Shown here in pieces: positions 7,804 through 15,381 of a stretch of 36,691 bases of DNA. Made by a program: the position numbers and the translations under genes. The stretch spans positions 1 to 36,691 of the forward strand of contig SVTQ01000023.1 of NCBI GenBank assembly GCA_015063695.1. The letters are read 5' to 3'. This DNA comes from Oscillospiraceae bacterium. GTDB taxonomy: Bacteria > Bacillota > Clostridia > Oscillospirales > CAG-272. How positions within the stretch are numbered: position 1 is the first letter of the stretch; every line of letters starts with the position of its first letter. A model generated the notes under the pieces. It saw only the letters and a list, made by a program, of their open reading frames with translations, was not told the origin of the DNA and did not search any database.

Positions 7804-7872
7804 ACGGGTTTTGCCCGTCTCTCTGCCGTCACAAAACTATATCACTTGACGGCCGAAAGTCCATAGGGAGGT
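7804..7872 (+). promoter_or_regulatory. Structured rpsF leader, candidate S6:S18 autoregulatory site
   Basis: ACGGG (7804-7808) pairs with CCCGT (7814-7818), and GCCGTC (7825-7830) pairs with GACGGC (7848-7853). A CCG trinucleotide directly follows the second stem (7853-7855), before the ribosome binding site GGGAGGT (7866-7872). rpsF leaders of many bacteria carry an S6:S18-binding structure with an unpaired CCG that mimics the 16S rRNA site. The fit here is suggestive and was not tested by alignment. Confidence 0.4.
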
Positions 7873-7879
7873 AATAAAC

Positions 7880-8179
7880 ATGGAAAAGCTTATGAATTCT
7901 TACGAAACTCTGTTTGTCGTAAACCCCCAGCTTTCCGAAGAAGAAACAAAGAAGGTTATTGACAAGTTTGTTTCTATCATCGGTGCTGACGGTGAAGTAG
8001 CAGAAGTTAAGGAATGGGGCAAGCGCAGACTCGCATATCCCATCAACGACCTTAACGAAGGTTACTATGTTCTCGTTGATTTCACAGCGGCAGCTTCTGT
8101 TCCTGCAGAGCTTGAACGCCGTTTCAGAATTGACGAAAACATCATGCGTTCTATCGTGATCCGTCACGAAGACAAGTAA
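7880..8179 (+). CDS. rpsF: 30S ribosomal protein bS6
   Basis: A 99-residue small-subunit protein that binds the central domain of 16S rRNA as a pair with bS18. The opening NSYETLFVVNPQLSEEE, the middle WGKRRLAYPINDLNEGYYV and the closing FRIDENIMRSIVIR are diagnostic. GGGAGG lies before ATG 7880; ATG 7892 (MNSYET) is a possible but more distant alternative. It is first in the conserved order rpsF-ssb-rpsR and follows a consensus promoter and structured leader. Confidence 0.97.
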   Translation: MEKLMNSYETLFVVNPQLSEEETKKVIDKFVSIIGADGEVAEVKEWGKRRLAYPINDLNEGYYVLVDFTAAASVPAELERRFRIDENIMRSIVIRHEDK

Positions 8180-8253
8180 GACTGAGAAAATCAGTTAACG
8201 CGTGCAGATAGTGAGCGGTTTATCCGTTCTAAAAGAGGAAAGGAGTAAATAAG

Positions 8254-8700
8254 ATGGCAAACTTCAATTTTAACAAGGTTATCCTCGGCGGCAGACTTAC
8301 TGCAGAGCCTGAGCTTAAGACAACTCCCAGCGGTACACAGTACGTTAATTTCAGCATCGCCGTTAACCGTCCTTATTCAAAGGGTGAAGAACAGCAGGTC
8401 GATTTTATTAACGTTATCGCATGGAGACAGAGAGCTGAGTTTATTTCCCGCTATTTCAGAAAGGGAAGCTCCATCTGTGTCGTAGGTTCCATCCAGACAC
8501 GTTCTTGGACAGACGGACAGGGTAACAAGAGATATGCAACCGACGTGGTTGCAGATGAAGTTAACTTTGTTGACTCCAAGGGAGAAGGTCCTCAGGGCGG
8601 CACTTCCTACGTTCCCGAAAGCTATTCTGCACCTTCTTTCACGACCGATAACACACCTAAGTTTGAGGACGTGACAGACGACGAAGAACTGCCCTTCTAA
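8254..8700 (+). CDS. ssb: Single-stranded DNA-binding protein
   Basis: A 148-residue SSB that coats single-stranded DNA in replication, repair and recombination. The OB-fold occupies about residues 1-110, with NKVILGGRLTAEPELK at the start, the aromatic DNA contacts in VDFINVIAWRQRAEF, and the strand GSIQTRSWTDGQGNKRY. A low-complexity Ser/Pro/Thr linker follows. The acidic tip DDEELPF recruits partner proteins. AAAGGAG precedes the start. It lies 74 bases after rpsF and 45 before rpsR, the usual Firmicute arrangement. No LexA box was seen at this gene. Confidence 0.97.
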   Translation: MANFNFNKVILGGRLTAEPELKTTPSGTQYVNFSIAVNRPYSKGEEQQVDFINVIAWRQRAEFISRYFRKGSSICVVGSIQTRSWTDGQGNKRYATDVVADEVNFVDSKGEGPQGGTSYVPESYSAPSFTTDNTPKFEDVTDDEELPF

Positions 8701-8745
8701 TTGATGCAGTTCAAAACAAATTAATTTTAAACGGAGGATTAAGTA

Positions 8746-9102
8746 ATGGATACAGAAAAGACTGTTGATACAGAAGTTGTTGCAGAAGTTGTTGCAGAAG
8801 AAGTAAAAGCTGAAGCAACAGAAGTTGAGGCTGCTCCCGCTGCTGAAAACGCAGAACGCCGTGAGTACACAAAACCTCAGCGTCAGAATAACCGTAAGAG
8901 AAAGAAGGTTTGTGCCTTCTGCGCAGAAAAGATCGACGAGATCGACTATAAGGATACTCTCAGACTGAGAAAGTACACAAGCGAAAGAGCTAAGATTCTT
9001 CCTCGCCGTGTTACAGGTACTTGCGCTAAGCATCAGAGACAGCTTACGATCGCTATCAAGCGTGCAAGACAGGTTGCTCTTATGCCTTACATTGCTGACT
9101 GA
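8746..9102 (+). CDS. rpsR: 30S ribosomal protein bS18 with acidic N-terminal extension
   Basis: bS18 binds 16S rRNA with bS6. The conserved domain runs from about residue 44 to the end ([35 protein letters not shown]). At 118 residues it is longer than the usual 70-80: the first ~40 residues are an extra segment rich in Glu, Val and Ala with repeated VVAE units. There is no alternative internal Met before residue 113, and GGAGG sits at the right distance from ATG 8746, so the extension is real. Cys56, Cys59, Cys93 and His96 form a likely zinc site of the C+ type, implying the gene is suited to zinc-replete growth. Confidence 0.95.
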   Translation: MDTEKTVDTEVVAEVVAEEVKAEATEVEAAPAAENAERREYTKPQRQNNRKRKKVCAFCAEKIDEIDYKDTLRLRKYTSERAKILPRRVTGTCAKHQRQLTIAIKRARQVALMPYIAD

Positions 9103-9121
9103 TTCAGTAAAAAAGTGATTT

Positions 9122-9170
9122 AAAGGGGATGAAAAAACTTGCGGGTTTTACATCCCCTTTTTTGTTTTTT
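9122..9170 (+). terminator. Terminator of the rpsF-ssb-rpsR operon
   Basis: AAAGGGGATG (9122-9131) pairs with CATCCCCTTT (9151-9160), with an inner A/T stem, followed by TTTGTTTTTTT. Its sequence closely resembles the hairpin at 257-298. Confidence 0.85.
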
Positions 9171-9224
9171 TGAGACCATATTTGGGTACAATAAGAATAT
9201 ATTTTTATCTGTTGGGAGGCTATC

Positions 9225-10229
9225 ATGAAGATACTTTTTTATGACACGAAGAGCTATGACAGGGAGTCCTTTGAGGCAGTTGCCGACCGGTTTCCTTCGG
9301 TGGAGATAGATTATCTTGAAGCTGATATTTCTGTAAAGACAGCACGCCTTGCTATGGGGTATGATGCGGTCTGTGTTTTTGTTGCTTCGGAGGTAACTGC
9401 CGACGTTATCGGCATCCTGAAAAAAATGGGAGTGAGACTTATTCTTCTCAGATGTGCAGGGTTCAATAACGTAGATCTTGAACGCTGCGCAGAATGCGGC
9501 ATTACAGTCATGAGAGTTCCCGGCTATTCTCCCGAGGCAGTTGCCGAGCACGCCATGGCTCTTGCTCTTGCGGTCAACCGCAGAATTCACAAGGCGTATA
9601 TTAAAGTCAGAGAAAACAACTTCAGCCTTATGGGCCTTACGGGCACCAATTTTCACGGCAAGGTTGCAGGTATTATCGGCACGGGCAAGATAGGCTCTGC
9701 GATGTGCAGAATATGCCGCGGCTTCGGAATGGAGGTCATAGCAAACGACGCATATCATAATCCCGAGCTTGATTTCGTCCGTTACGTAAGCCTTGACGAG
9801 CTTATCTCAAAAAGCGACCTTATTTCTCTCCACTGTCCGCTTACCGAGGAAACCTATCATCTTGTAAATTCAGATACCATATCCCGAATGAAAAACAAAG
9901 TTATTCTTGTCAACACCTCAAGGGGTGCCCTTATAAAGACAGAAGACCTAATCGCAGGCATCAGAGAGAGAAAATTCGCAGGGGTTGGTCTTGACGTTTA
10001 CGAGGAAGAAAACGAAAACGTCTTTGAAAACAGGGAAGACGATATACTGAAAACTTCAATTACCGCAAGGCTTTTGTCTTTCCCGAACGTAATTGTTACT
10101 TCTCATCAGGGCTTTCTCACAGCCGAGGCGCTTTCCGCTATCAGTGAGACTACTCTTGAAAACGCGGTGTCTTTCGAAAACGGCGAGCCTTTGGCTTGTA
10201 ATACCGTGAGAGCAGAGGCGGCAGTGTAA
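9225..10229 (+). CDS. ldhA: D-lactate dehydrogenase (2-hydroxyacid dehydrogenase family)
   Basis: A 334-residue D-2-hydroxyacid dehydrogenase, most like fermentative D-lactate dehydrogenase, which reduces pyruvate to D-lactate and restores NAD. The NAD-binding motif GTGKIG is at 152-157, with Asp175 (VIANDAYHNPE) selecting NAD. The catalytic triad aligns with the Lactobacillus enzyme at a constant offset of two: Arg233 (NTSRGAL), Glu262 (DVYEEE) and His294 (TSHQGF). The closing SFPNVIVTSHQGFLTAEAL is typical of LdhA. GGGAGG precedes the ATG. No convincing promoter was found in the 54 bases after the terminator. Another 2-hydroxyacid substrate is possible but less likely. Confidence 0.88.
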   Translation: MKILFYDTKSYDRESFEAVADRFPSVEIDYLEADISVKTARLAMGYDAVCVFVASEVTADVIGILKKMGVRLILLRCAGFNNVDLERCAECGITVMRVPGYSPEAVAEHAMALALAVNRRIHKAYIKVRENNFSLMGLTGTNFHGKVAGIIGTGKIGSAMCRICRGFGMEVIANDAYHNPELDFVRYVSLDELISKSDLISLHCPLTEETYHLVNSDTISRMKNKVILVNTSRGALIKTEDLIAGIRERKFAGVGLDVYEEENENVFENREDDILKTSITARLLSFPNVIVTSHQGFLTAEALSAISETTLENAVSFENGEPLACNTVRAEAAV

Positions 10230-10249
10230 TATAATAAGGTCAAAAAGAC

Positions 10250-10278
10250 TTGATTTGAGGGCGGAAAAGGGTTATAAT
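10250..10278 (+). promoter_or_regulatory. Promoter of polA
   Basis: TTGATT (10250-10255), 17 bases, TATAAT (10273-10278). The -10 box lies inside the left arm of the inverted repeat at 10265-10305. Confidence 0.75.
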
Positions 10279-10305
10279 AATCGTAGCTGGTTATTATAAC
10301 CTTTT
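10265..10305. repeat. Inverted repeat over the polA promoter
   Basis: AAAAGGGTTATAATAA (10265-10280) and TTATTATAACCTTTT (10291-10305) are inverted repeats apart from one extra G, with a ten-base centre. The left arm covers the -10 box. A second pair, TCGTAG (10281-10286) and CTACGA (10312-10317), is interleaved. It could be a repressor site, an RNA hairpin in the leader, or both. Confidence 0.6.
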
Positions 10306-10332
10306 AAATTTCTACGATAGTCGGAGAAAAGA

Positions 10333-12861
10333 ATGAAGAATTTACTTGTGGTAGACGGAAACAGTATACTTAACAGAGCATACTACGGCATACGACCTCT
10401 TACGACAAAAGAAGGAATTCCCACCAATGCGGTATACGGTTTTATTACCATTATAAAAAAACATATAGATGCCCTGAAGCCCGACTTTATGGTCTGCGCC
10501 TTTGACCTTCATGCGCCCACCTTCAGACACAAGGAGTATGACCTTTACAAGGCAAACAGAAAGGGAATGCCCGACGATCTTGCGGCTCAGCTCCCATGGG
10601 CAAAGCAGGTTGCAAAAGCTCTCGGCTTTAAGGTGATCGAGTGCGAGGGCTTTGAGGCTGACGACATAATCGGTACTGTCTGCAGTATGGGCGATGAGGA
10701 CGGCGACGTTCATTCCTATGCCCTGACGGGTGACCGCGACTCTCTTCAGCTTATAACTGAAAATACCTCCGTTATTCTTGTAAAGACTAAGGAAGATATA
10801 GTTTATACTCCCGAAAAGTTCAAGGAAGACTACCATGTAACACCCCTCGAATACATTGACGTTAAGGCGCTGATGGGTGACTCCTCCGACAACATCCCCG
10901 GGGTAAAGGGCATCGGCGAGAAGACTGCCTTCAAGCTTGTTGAAGAGCTCGGAAGTCTTGAAAAGATATATGAAGACACGGAAGCTCTGCCCGTTGGCAA
11001 GAGCGCGAAGGAAAAAATAGCTCTCGGAAAAGAGGATGCTTTCACGTCAAGATTTCTTGCTACAATAGTTAAAAACGCGCCCATAGGTTACTCTCTTGAG
11101 GAGCTTGCTACAGACGGGTACAACGCAGAAGAGCTTTCAAGGCTCTTCTTGAAGCTTGAGTTTTCGGCTCTTTACAAGCGTTTTGACTTTTCGGAGGCAG
11201 CTCCTGCGGTGCCCGAGGAGACGGCGGTAGAATTCAACGTTCCCGAATTTGAGGAAGTGGGCTTTAGTGAGCTTTCGGCACTTTCGGGTGAGACGGTTTC
11301 TGTTTCATTTGACGGCGGAAAAATATATGCGGCATTCGGCGGCAGATACGTTTCGGCTGTGGCTGATGAGGGGCTTTCCGAGCTTCTCTCGAAGAACGAT
11401 ATTGTTTGTCACGACCTTAAGACCCTTTCAAAGAAAACCGATATATATAACATAAACTGTGCTTTCGACACCATGCTTGCAGGATATCTTCTGTCTCCCG
11501 GCACGGGCTCTTATCCTCTTGACAAGCTTGTATTTTCATATCTTAAATATGCCGCAGAGGGTGAGGCATTCACAGGTGCCCTTGAGGCTTATGCAGTGTC
11601 GGTTCTTTATCCCATGCTTCTTGAAAGCTTAAAAAAAGAGAACATGGAAAAGCTTCTTCATGACGTTGAAATTCCTCTTGCAAAGGTTCTTGCAGGTATG
11701 GAAAAATGCGGCATGAAGCTTGACGGAGAGGGGCTTCGCGAGTATTCCGCAGAGCTTTGCAAGCTTCGCGACACCCTTGTTTCCCTTATCTACAGCGCGG
11801 CAGGGCATGAGTTCAATATCAACTCTCCCAAACAGCTTGGCGCAGTTCTTTTTGAAGAACTGAAGCTTCCCGTTATAAAGAAGACGAAGAGCGGTTATTC
11901 AACAAACGTTGACGTGCTGAATGCCCTGAAGCCTTATCATGAGATAATCGGTGACATTCTTTCTTACAGAGAGGTCTCAAAGCTTATCTCTACTTATGCG
12001 GAGGTGCTTCCCGACCTTGCAGATGAAAAAGGACGAATTCACACAAGCTTCAATCAGACGGGCACTGCGACGGGCAGACTTTCTTCGAGCGACCCCAACC
12101 TGCAGAACATTCCCGTAAGGGGGCAGCTTGGCAGGGAAATAAGAAAGTATTTTGTGGCTGAAGAGGGGCACGTTCTTATTGATGCTGACTATTCTCAGAT
12201 AGAGCTTCGCGTTCTTGCTGAAATTTCGGGGGATGAGAACATGATGGATGCCTTCCTTTCGGGAAAGGACATTCACACGGCAACCGCCGCTCAGGTATTT
12301 GACGTTTCGGAGCTTATGGTTGATGCCGAGCTTCGCCGTCGGGCAAAGGCGGTAAACTTCGGCATAGTTTACGGCATCGGTGCTTTCTCCCTTTCTCAGG
12401 ACCTCGGTATCACGAGAAAGCAGGCGGACGAGTATATAAAGAATTATCTCAGAACTTATCCCAATGTTGACAGTTATCTTAAGAACACGGTTGCTTCCGC
12501 AAAGGAAAACGGTTACACGGTGACCCTTTTCGGAAGAAAGAGACTCATTCCCGAGCTTTCCGCTTCCAACAAGAACTTGCAGGCCTTCGGTGAGAGGGTT
12601 GCCATGAACAGTCCCATTCAGGGTACTGCCGCCGATATTATCAAAATCGCTATGATCAATGCGGCAAAGGCTCTTGAGGAGTCGGGGCTTGATGCCCGTC
12701 TCGTTATGCAGGTGCACGACGAGCTTATAGTTGAAGCGCGCAAGGAGGATGCTGCCGCCGCCTCTGAAATTTTGAAACGTGAAATGGAGAACACCGTCAA
12801 AACGACAGTCCCCATGCTCGTCGAAATATCCACCGCTTCCAACTGGTACGAGGCGAAGTAG
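10333..12861 (+). CDS. polA: DNA polymerase I
   Basis: An 842-residue polymerase for Okazaki-fragment maturation and repair. The N-terminal 5'-3' exonuclease (about 1-290) has ADDIIGT, TGDRDSLQL and the SSDNIPGVKGIGEKTA helix-hairpin-helix. The central 3'-5' exonuclease domain (about 300-460) lacks the usual DxE and DxxxD acidic motifs, so proofreading is probably lost, as in many Firmicutes. The polymerase domain has motif A DADYSQIELR with Asp619, motif B RRRAKAVNFGIVYG with Lys672, Phe676 and Tyr680, and motif C VHDE with His795-Asp796. Phe676 matches E. coli Phe762, so dideoxynucleotides should be discriminated against. GGAGAAAAG precedes the ATG. Confidence 0.97.
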   Translation: MKNLLVVDGNSILNRAYYGIRPLTTKEGIPTNAVYGFITIIKKHIDALKPDFMVCAFDLHAPTFRHKEYDLYKANRKGMPDDLAAQLPWAKQVAKALGFKVIECEGFEADDIIGTVCSMGDEDGDVHSYALTGDRDSLQLITENTSVILVKTKEDIVYTPEKFKEDYHVTPLEYIDVKALMGDSSDNIPGVKGIGEKTAFKLVEELGSLEKIYEDTEALPVGKSAKEKIALGKEDAFTSRFLATIVKNAPIGYSLEELATDGYNAEELSRLFLKLEFSALYKRFDFSEAAPAVPEETAVEFNVPEFEEVGFSELSALSGETVSVSFDGGKIYAAFGGRYVSAVADEGLSELLSKNDIVCHDLKTLSKKTDIYNINCAFDTMLAGYLLSPGTGSYPLDKLVFSYLKYAAEGEAFTGALEAYAVSVLYPMLLESLKKENMEKLLHDVEIPLAKVLAGMEKCGMKLDGEGLREYSAELCKLRDTLVSLIYSAAGHEFNINSPKQLGAVLFEELKLPVIKKTKSGYSTNVDVLNALKPYHEIIGDILSYREVSKLISTYAEVLPDLADEKGRIHTSFNQTGTATGRLSSSDPNLQNIPVRGQLGREIRKYFVAEEGHVLIDADYSQIELRVLAEISGDENMMDAFLSGKDIHTATAAQVFDVSELMVDAELRRRAKAVNFGIVYGIGAFSLSQDLGITRKQADEYIKNYLRTYPNVDSYLKNTVASAKENGYTVTLFGRKRLIPELSASNKNLQAFGERVAMNSPIQGTAADIIKIAMINAAKALEESGLDARLVMQVHDELIVEARKEDAAAASEILKREMENTVKTTVPMLVEISTASNWYEAK

Positions 12862-12878
12862 CTTACTGTAAAGATTAT

Positions 12879-12935
12879 GTGGGGGGACTTTTGAAAAAGT
12901 CCCCCCACGCCCCTTCAAAACTTTTTGAAAGGGGC
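12879..12935. repeat. Tandem GC-rich hairpins after polA
   Basis: GTGGGGGGACTTT (12879-12891) pairs perfectly with AAAGTCCCCCCAC (12896-12908). Directly after, GCCCC plus TTCAAAA (12909-12920) pairs with TTTGAAAGGGGC (12924-12935) with one bulge. No U-tract follows. Such paired hairpins look like an interspersed element. The 337-base gene-free interval 12862-13198 holds this pair, the terminator at 12969, a small palindrome at 13041-13069, the 24-bp repeat at 13118 and the pckG terminator. Confidence 0.7.
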
Positions 12936-12968
12936 AGAGGGGGTTCAAAAAACATTTAATAAACGTAA

Positions 12969-13020
12969 CGGCGATATGTTACTTACAGATGATTGTAAGT
13001 TTTCATATCGCCGTTTTGCC
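12969..13020 (+). terminator. Composite hairpin, likely terminator of polA
   Basis: CGGCGATATG (12969-12978) pairs with CATATCGCCG (13004-13013), and within it ACTTACA (12981-12987) pairs with TGTAAGT (12994-13000). TTTTGCCTGTTTT follows. Confidence 0.7.
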
Positions 13021-13040
13021 TGTTTTATGAAAAGATGTTC

Positions 13041-13069
13041 CGCCCAAAAGCTTTTGGAAGGGAAGGGCG
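13041..13069. repeat. Small nested palindrome
   Basis: CGCCC (13041-13045) pairs with GGGCG (13065-13069), and the inside contains the perfect palindrome CCAAAAGCTTTTGG (13044-13057). The function is unknown; it may be a remnant of an interspersed element. Confidence 0.4.
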
Positions 13070-13117
13070 AGTGAAATTCTCACCCTGTGGTGTGCAAGAC
13101 GGAGACTATGAATATTT

Positions 13118-13141
13118 GTAGGGGCGACCATTGGTCGTCCG
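13118..13141. repeat. Dispersed 24-bp palindrome, reference copy
   Basis: Core CGACC (13125-13129), loop ATT, GGTCG (13133-13137), flanked by GTAGGGG and TCCG. The outer GGG/TCC bases extend the stem through one G-T pair. It is identical in inverted form to 6363-6386. Confidence 0.85.
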
Positions 13142-13162
13142 TTTTTGTTTTTGAAAAAAGAT

Positions 13163-13190
13163 AAGTGTGTGCCTTGAGAGGCACACACTT
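13163..13190 (-). terminator. Terminator of pckG
   Basis: AAGTGTGTGCC (13163-13173) pairs perfectly with GGCACACACTT (13180-13190). On the minus strand it is followed by ATCTTTTTTC, and it lies nine bases after the stop codon. Confidence 0.85.
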
Positions 13191-13198
13191 TGGTATAA

Positions 13199-14980
13199 TT
13201 ACTTGTTAAGTCTTGCTTCGAGAGCTGCGAGTTCTTCGTGGAGCTCTGCGGGAACGTGTTCACCGATGAGTGCGTAGAATTCCTTGATGTTTTCAACGTC
13301 TTCCTTCCAGGAGTCAACGTCTACGGTAAGGAGGTCACGGATTGTATCGATAGTGATATCAAGACCTTCGATGTTGATGTCTTCAGCCTTGGGAACATAG
13401 CCGATAGCTGTTTCAACTGCTTCAGCCTTACCTTCGCAACGGTCGATGATCCAGTTGAGGACTCTCATGTTATCGCCGAAGCCGGGCCAAATGAAGTGAC
13501 CTTCGTCATCTGTTCTGAACCAGTTAACGTGGAAGATCTTGGGAGCGTTGGGGATAACCTTGCCCATTTCGAGCCAGTGCTTGAAGTAGTCACCCATGTT
13601 ATAACCAACGAAGGGACGCATAGCCATGGGGTCACGTCTTACAACGCCTACTGCGCCTGCTGCAGCTGCTGTTGTTTCGGAAGCCATGATGGAGCCAACG
13701 AAAGTACCGTGCTGCCAGTTGAAGGACTGGTATACCAGGGGAGCAGTCTTAGCGCGTCTGCCGCCGAATACGATAGCGGAGATGGGAACGCCTGCGAGGC
13801 TGTTGAATTCAGAGGAGATGCAGGGGCAGTTCTGAGCGAGAGCTGTGAAACGGGAGTTGGGATGTGCGCCTGCTGTTGCAGCCTTGTTGTTCTTATCGTA
13901 CATGGAGATGTTCCAGGGGTTACCTCTCCAGTCGATAGCGTTTGCAGGAGGATTGTCGTTGAGACCTTCCCACCATACTGTGTTGTTATCGAGGTCGTGA
14001 ACAACGTTTGTGAAGATAGTATCACGCATTGTTGTTGCGAGAGCGTTGGGGTTGGACTTATCGTTTGTACCGGGAGCAACGCCGAAGAAGCCGTTTTCGG
14101 GGTTAACCGCCCAAAGTCTGCCGTCAGCACCTACACGGAGCCATGCGATATCGTCACCTACGCACCAAACCTTATAGCCCTTCTTCTTGAAGATTTCGGG
14201 GGGAATAAGCATTGCGAGGTTTGTCTTACCGCAAGCGGAGGGGAATGCTGCGGAGATATACTTGATCTCGCCTTCGGGATTTTCAAGACCGAGGATGAGC
14301 ATGTGCTCTGCCATCCAGCCTTCCTTACGGCCGAGGTAGGATGCAATACGGAGAGCGAAGCACTTCTTACCGAGAAGAACGTTTCCGCCGTAACCGGAGT
14401 TAACGGACATGATGGTGTTATCCTGGGGGAAATGAACGATGTATCTGTTTTCTTCGTCGATGTCAGCCTTAGCGTGGAGACCCTTGATGTAGTCGGGGCT
14501 GTCGCCGAGAGCTTCGAGAACGTTTGTGCCTACTCTTGTCATGATGAGCATGTTGAGTACAACGTAGATGGAGTCTGTAAGCTCAATACCGTACTTAGCA
14601 AAGTCGGAACCTACAACGCCCATGGAGTAAGGAATAACGTACATTGTTCTGCCCTGCATAGCGCCTGTGTAGAGCTTGTAGAGCTTTGCGTACATTTCTT
14701 CGGGATCCATCCAGTTGTTTACGTTGCCTGCTTCTTCCTTTGTGGGAGTGCAGATATATGTTCTGCCTTCAACACGAGCAACGTCGTTAACTGCTGTTCT
14801 GTGGAGATAGCAGTTGGGAAGGAGTTCTTCGTTGAGCTTTGTCATTTCGCCTGTGGAGCAAGCTTCTGCGCGGAGAGCTTCAGCCTGTTCTTCTGTGCCA
14901 TCGATCCAGACGATCTTATCGGGCTTTGTGATGGCAGCCATTTCTTCGATCCAATTGAGGACGTACTTGTTATTTGTCAT
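13199..14980 (-). CDS. pckG: Phosphoenolpyruvate carboxykinase (GTP)
   Basis: A 593-residue PEP carboxykinase of the GTP family, interconverting oxaloacetate plus GTP with PEP, CO2 and GDP in the cytosol. The P-loop FPSACGKTN (246-254) holds the reactive Cys250 typical of GTP enzymes; GDDIAWLR (275-282) is the metal-binding kinase-2 loop; WRGNPW and PFVGYNMGDY follow. The length near 600 also separates it from the shorter ATP type. I start at ATG 14980 (MTNNKYVLNWIEEM), preceded by GGAGA; an in-frame ATG at 15031 would add 17 residues overlapping the promoter. In fermenters it often runs toward oxaloacetate, but the direction here is not shown. Confidence 0.95.
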   Translation of the reverse strand: MTNNKYVLNWIEEMAAITKPDKIVWIDGTEEQAEALRAEACSTGEMTKLNEELLPNCYLHRTAVNDVARVEGRTYICTPTKEEAGNVNNWMDPEEMYAKLYKLYTGAMQGRTMYVIPYSMGVVGSDFAKYGIELTDSIYVVLNMLIMTRVGTNVLEALGDSPDYIKGLHAKADIDEENRYIVHFPQDNTIMSVNSGYGGNVLLGKKCFALRIASYLGRKEGWMAEHMLILGLENPEGEIKYISAAFPSACGKTNLAMLIPPEIFKKKGYKVWCVGDDIAWLRVGADGRLWAVNPENGFFGVAPGTNDKSNPNALATTMRDTIFTNVVHDLDNNTVWWEGLNDNPPANAIDWRGNPWNISMYDKNNKAATAGAHPNSRFTALAQNCPCISSEFNSLAGVPISAIVFGGRRAKTAPLVYQSFNWQHGTFVGSIMASETTAAAAGAVGVVRRDPMAMRPFVGYNMGDYFKHWLEMGKVIPNAPKIFHVNWFRTDDEGHFIWPGFGDNMRVLNWIIDRCEGKAEAVETAIGYVPKAEDINIEGLDITIDTIRDLLTVDVDSWKEDVENIKEFYALIGEHVPAELHEELAALEARLNK

Positions 14981-15026
14981 TTTTTCATCTCCATACTTCT
15001 TAAGAAATACAAATTTTGGTATTATA

Positions 15027-15055
15027 ATCATACCATATAAATCAAGTCATTTCAA
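15027..15055 (-). promoter_or_regulatory. Promoter of pckG
   Basis: On the minus strand TTGAAA (15055-15050), 17 bases, TATGAT (15032-15027). In the 401-base gene-free interval 14981-15381 I see this promoter, an imperfect inverted repeat GTTAAAATC/GATTTTTTAAC at about 15127-15162, the SOS box, the lexA promoter, and two small hairpins in the lexA leader (TCCCC/GGGGA and GCGC/GCGC at about 15326-15355). Confidence 0.55.
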
Positions 15056-15260
15056 GTGTTTTCGGGGGCTTTTCAATAATTTCTAACTTTTGTACACACT
15101 ATTTTTTCCGAAGCGGGATTTTTTATGTTAAAATCTACAATCATTAAAGGATTTTTTAACTGCGGAAGGTTGTGCACTTTCGCGTTTTATAGGTGAGAGC
15201 AAGTTGTGTTCGGAGCAGTTTTAAGTGTGAATTCGAAAATGTAAACAATTTGTTAATAAC

Positions 15261-15274
15261 TGAACAAATGTTTG
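15261..15274. promoter_or_regulatory. LexA operator (SOS box)
   Basis: TGAACAAATGTTTG matches the Gram-positive SOS consensus CGAACRNRYGTTYC at all but the two outermost positions. It overlaps the -35 box of lexA, so LexA would repress its own gene. Confidence 0.8.
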
Positions 15275-15300
15275 CATTTTGCTGTAAAAGGGTGTATAAT
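15272..15300 (+). promoter_or_regulatory. Promoter of lexA
   Basis: TTGCAT (15272-15277), 17 bases, TATAAT (15295-15300). The -35 shares three bases with the SOS box. The leader is about 75 bases long. Confidence 0.75.
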
Positions 15301-15381
15301 AATAATCGGAAAAAGAAGGAAAGATCCCCGTTTGGGGAACTGCGCGAAGGCGCGGAATTTACTTATAAGCGAGGTATTAAT

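Noticed and set aside
7794..7868. Outer stem CCCTTGG with CCATAGGG that would hide the rpsF ribosome binding site
   Set aside because: The left arm lies at or before the predicted transcription start near 7800, so most of it would not be in the RNA.
9170..9203. TTGAGA with TACAAT or TATATT as an ldhA promoter
   Set aside because: The spacers would be 11 or 22 bases, outside the workable range.
13238..15040. A 600-codon open frame on the plus strand opposite pckG
   Set aside because: It is the exact antisense of a well-conserved enzyme, is rich in Cys, Val and Asn without any domain, and has no ribosome binding site. Strong codon bias of the real gene leaves this frame free of stops.
15193..15381. 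N-terminal extension of LexA by 63 residues
   Set aside because: It begins upstream of the promoter and runs through the SOS box; the conserved LexA start is at 15382.
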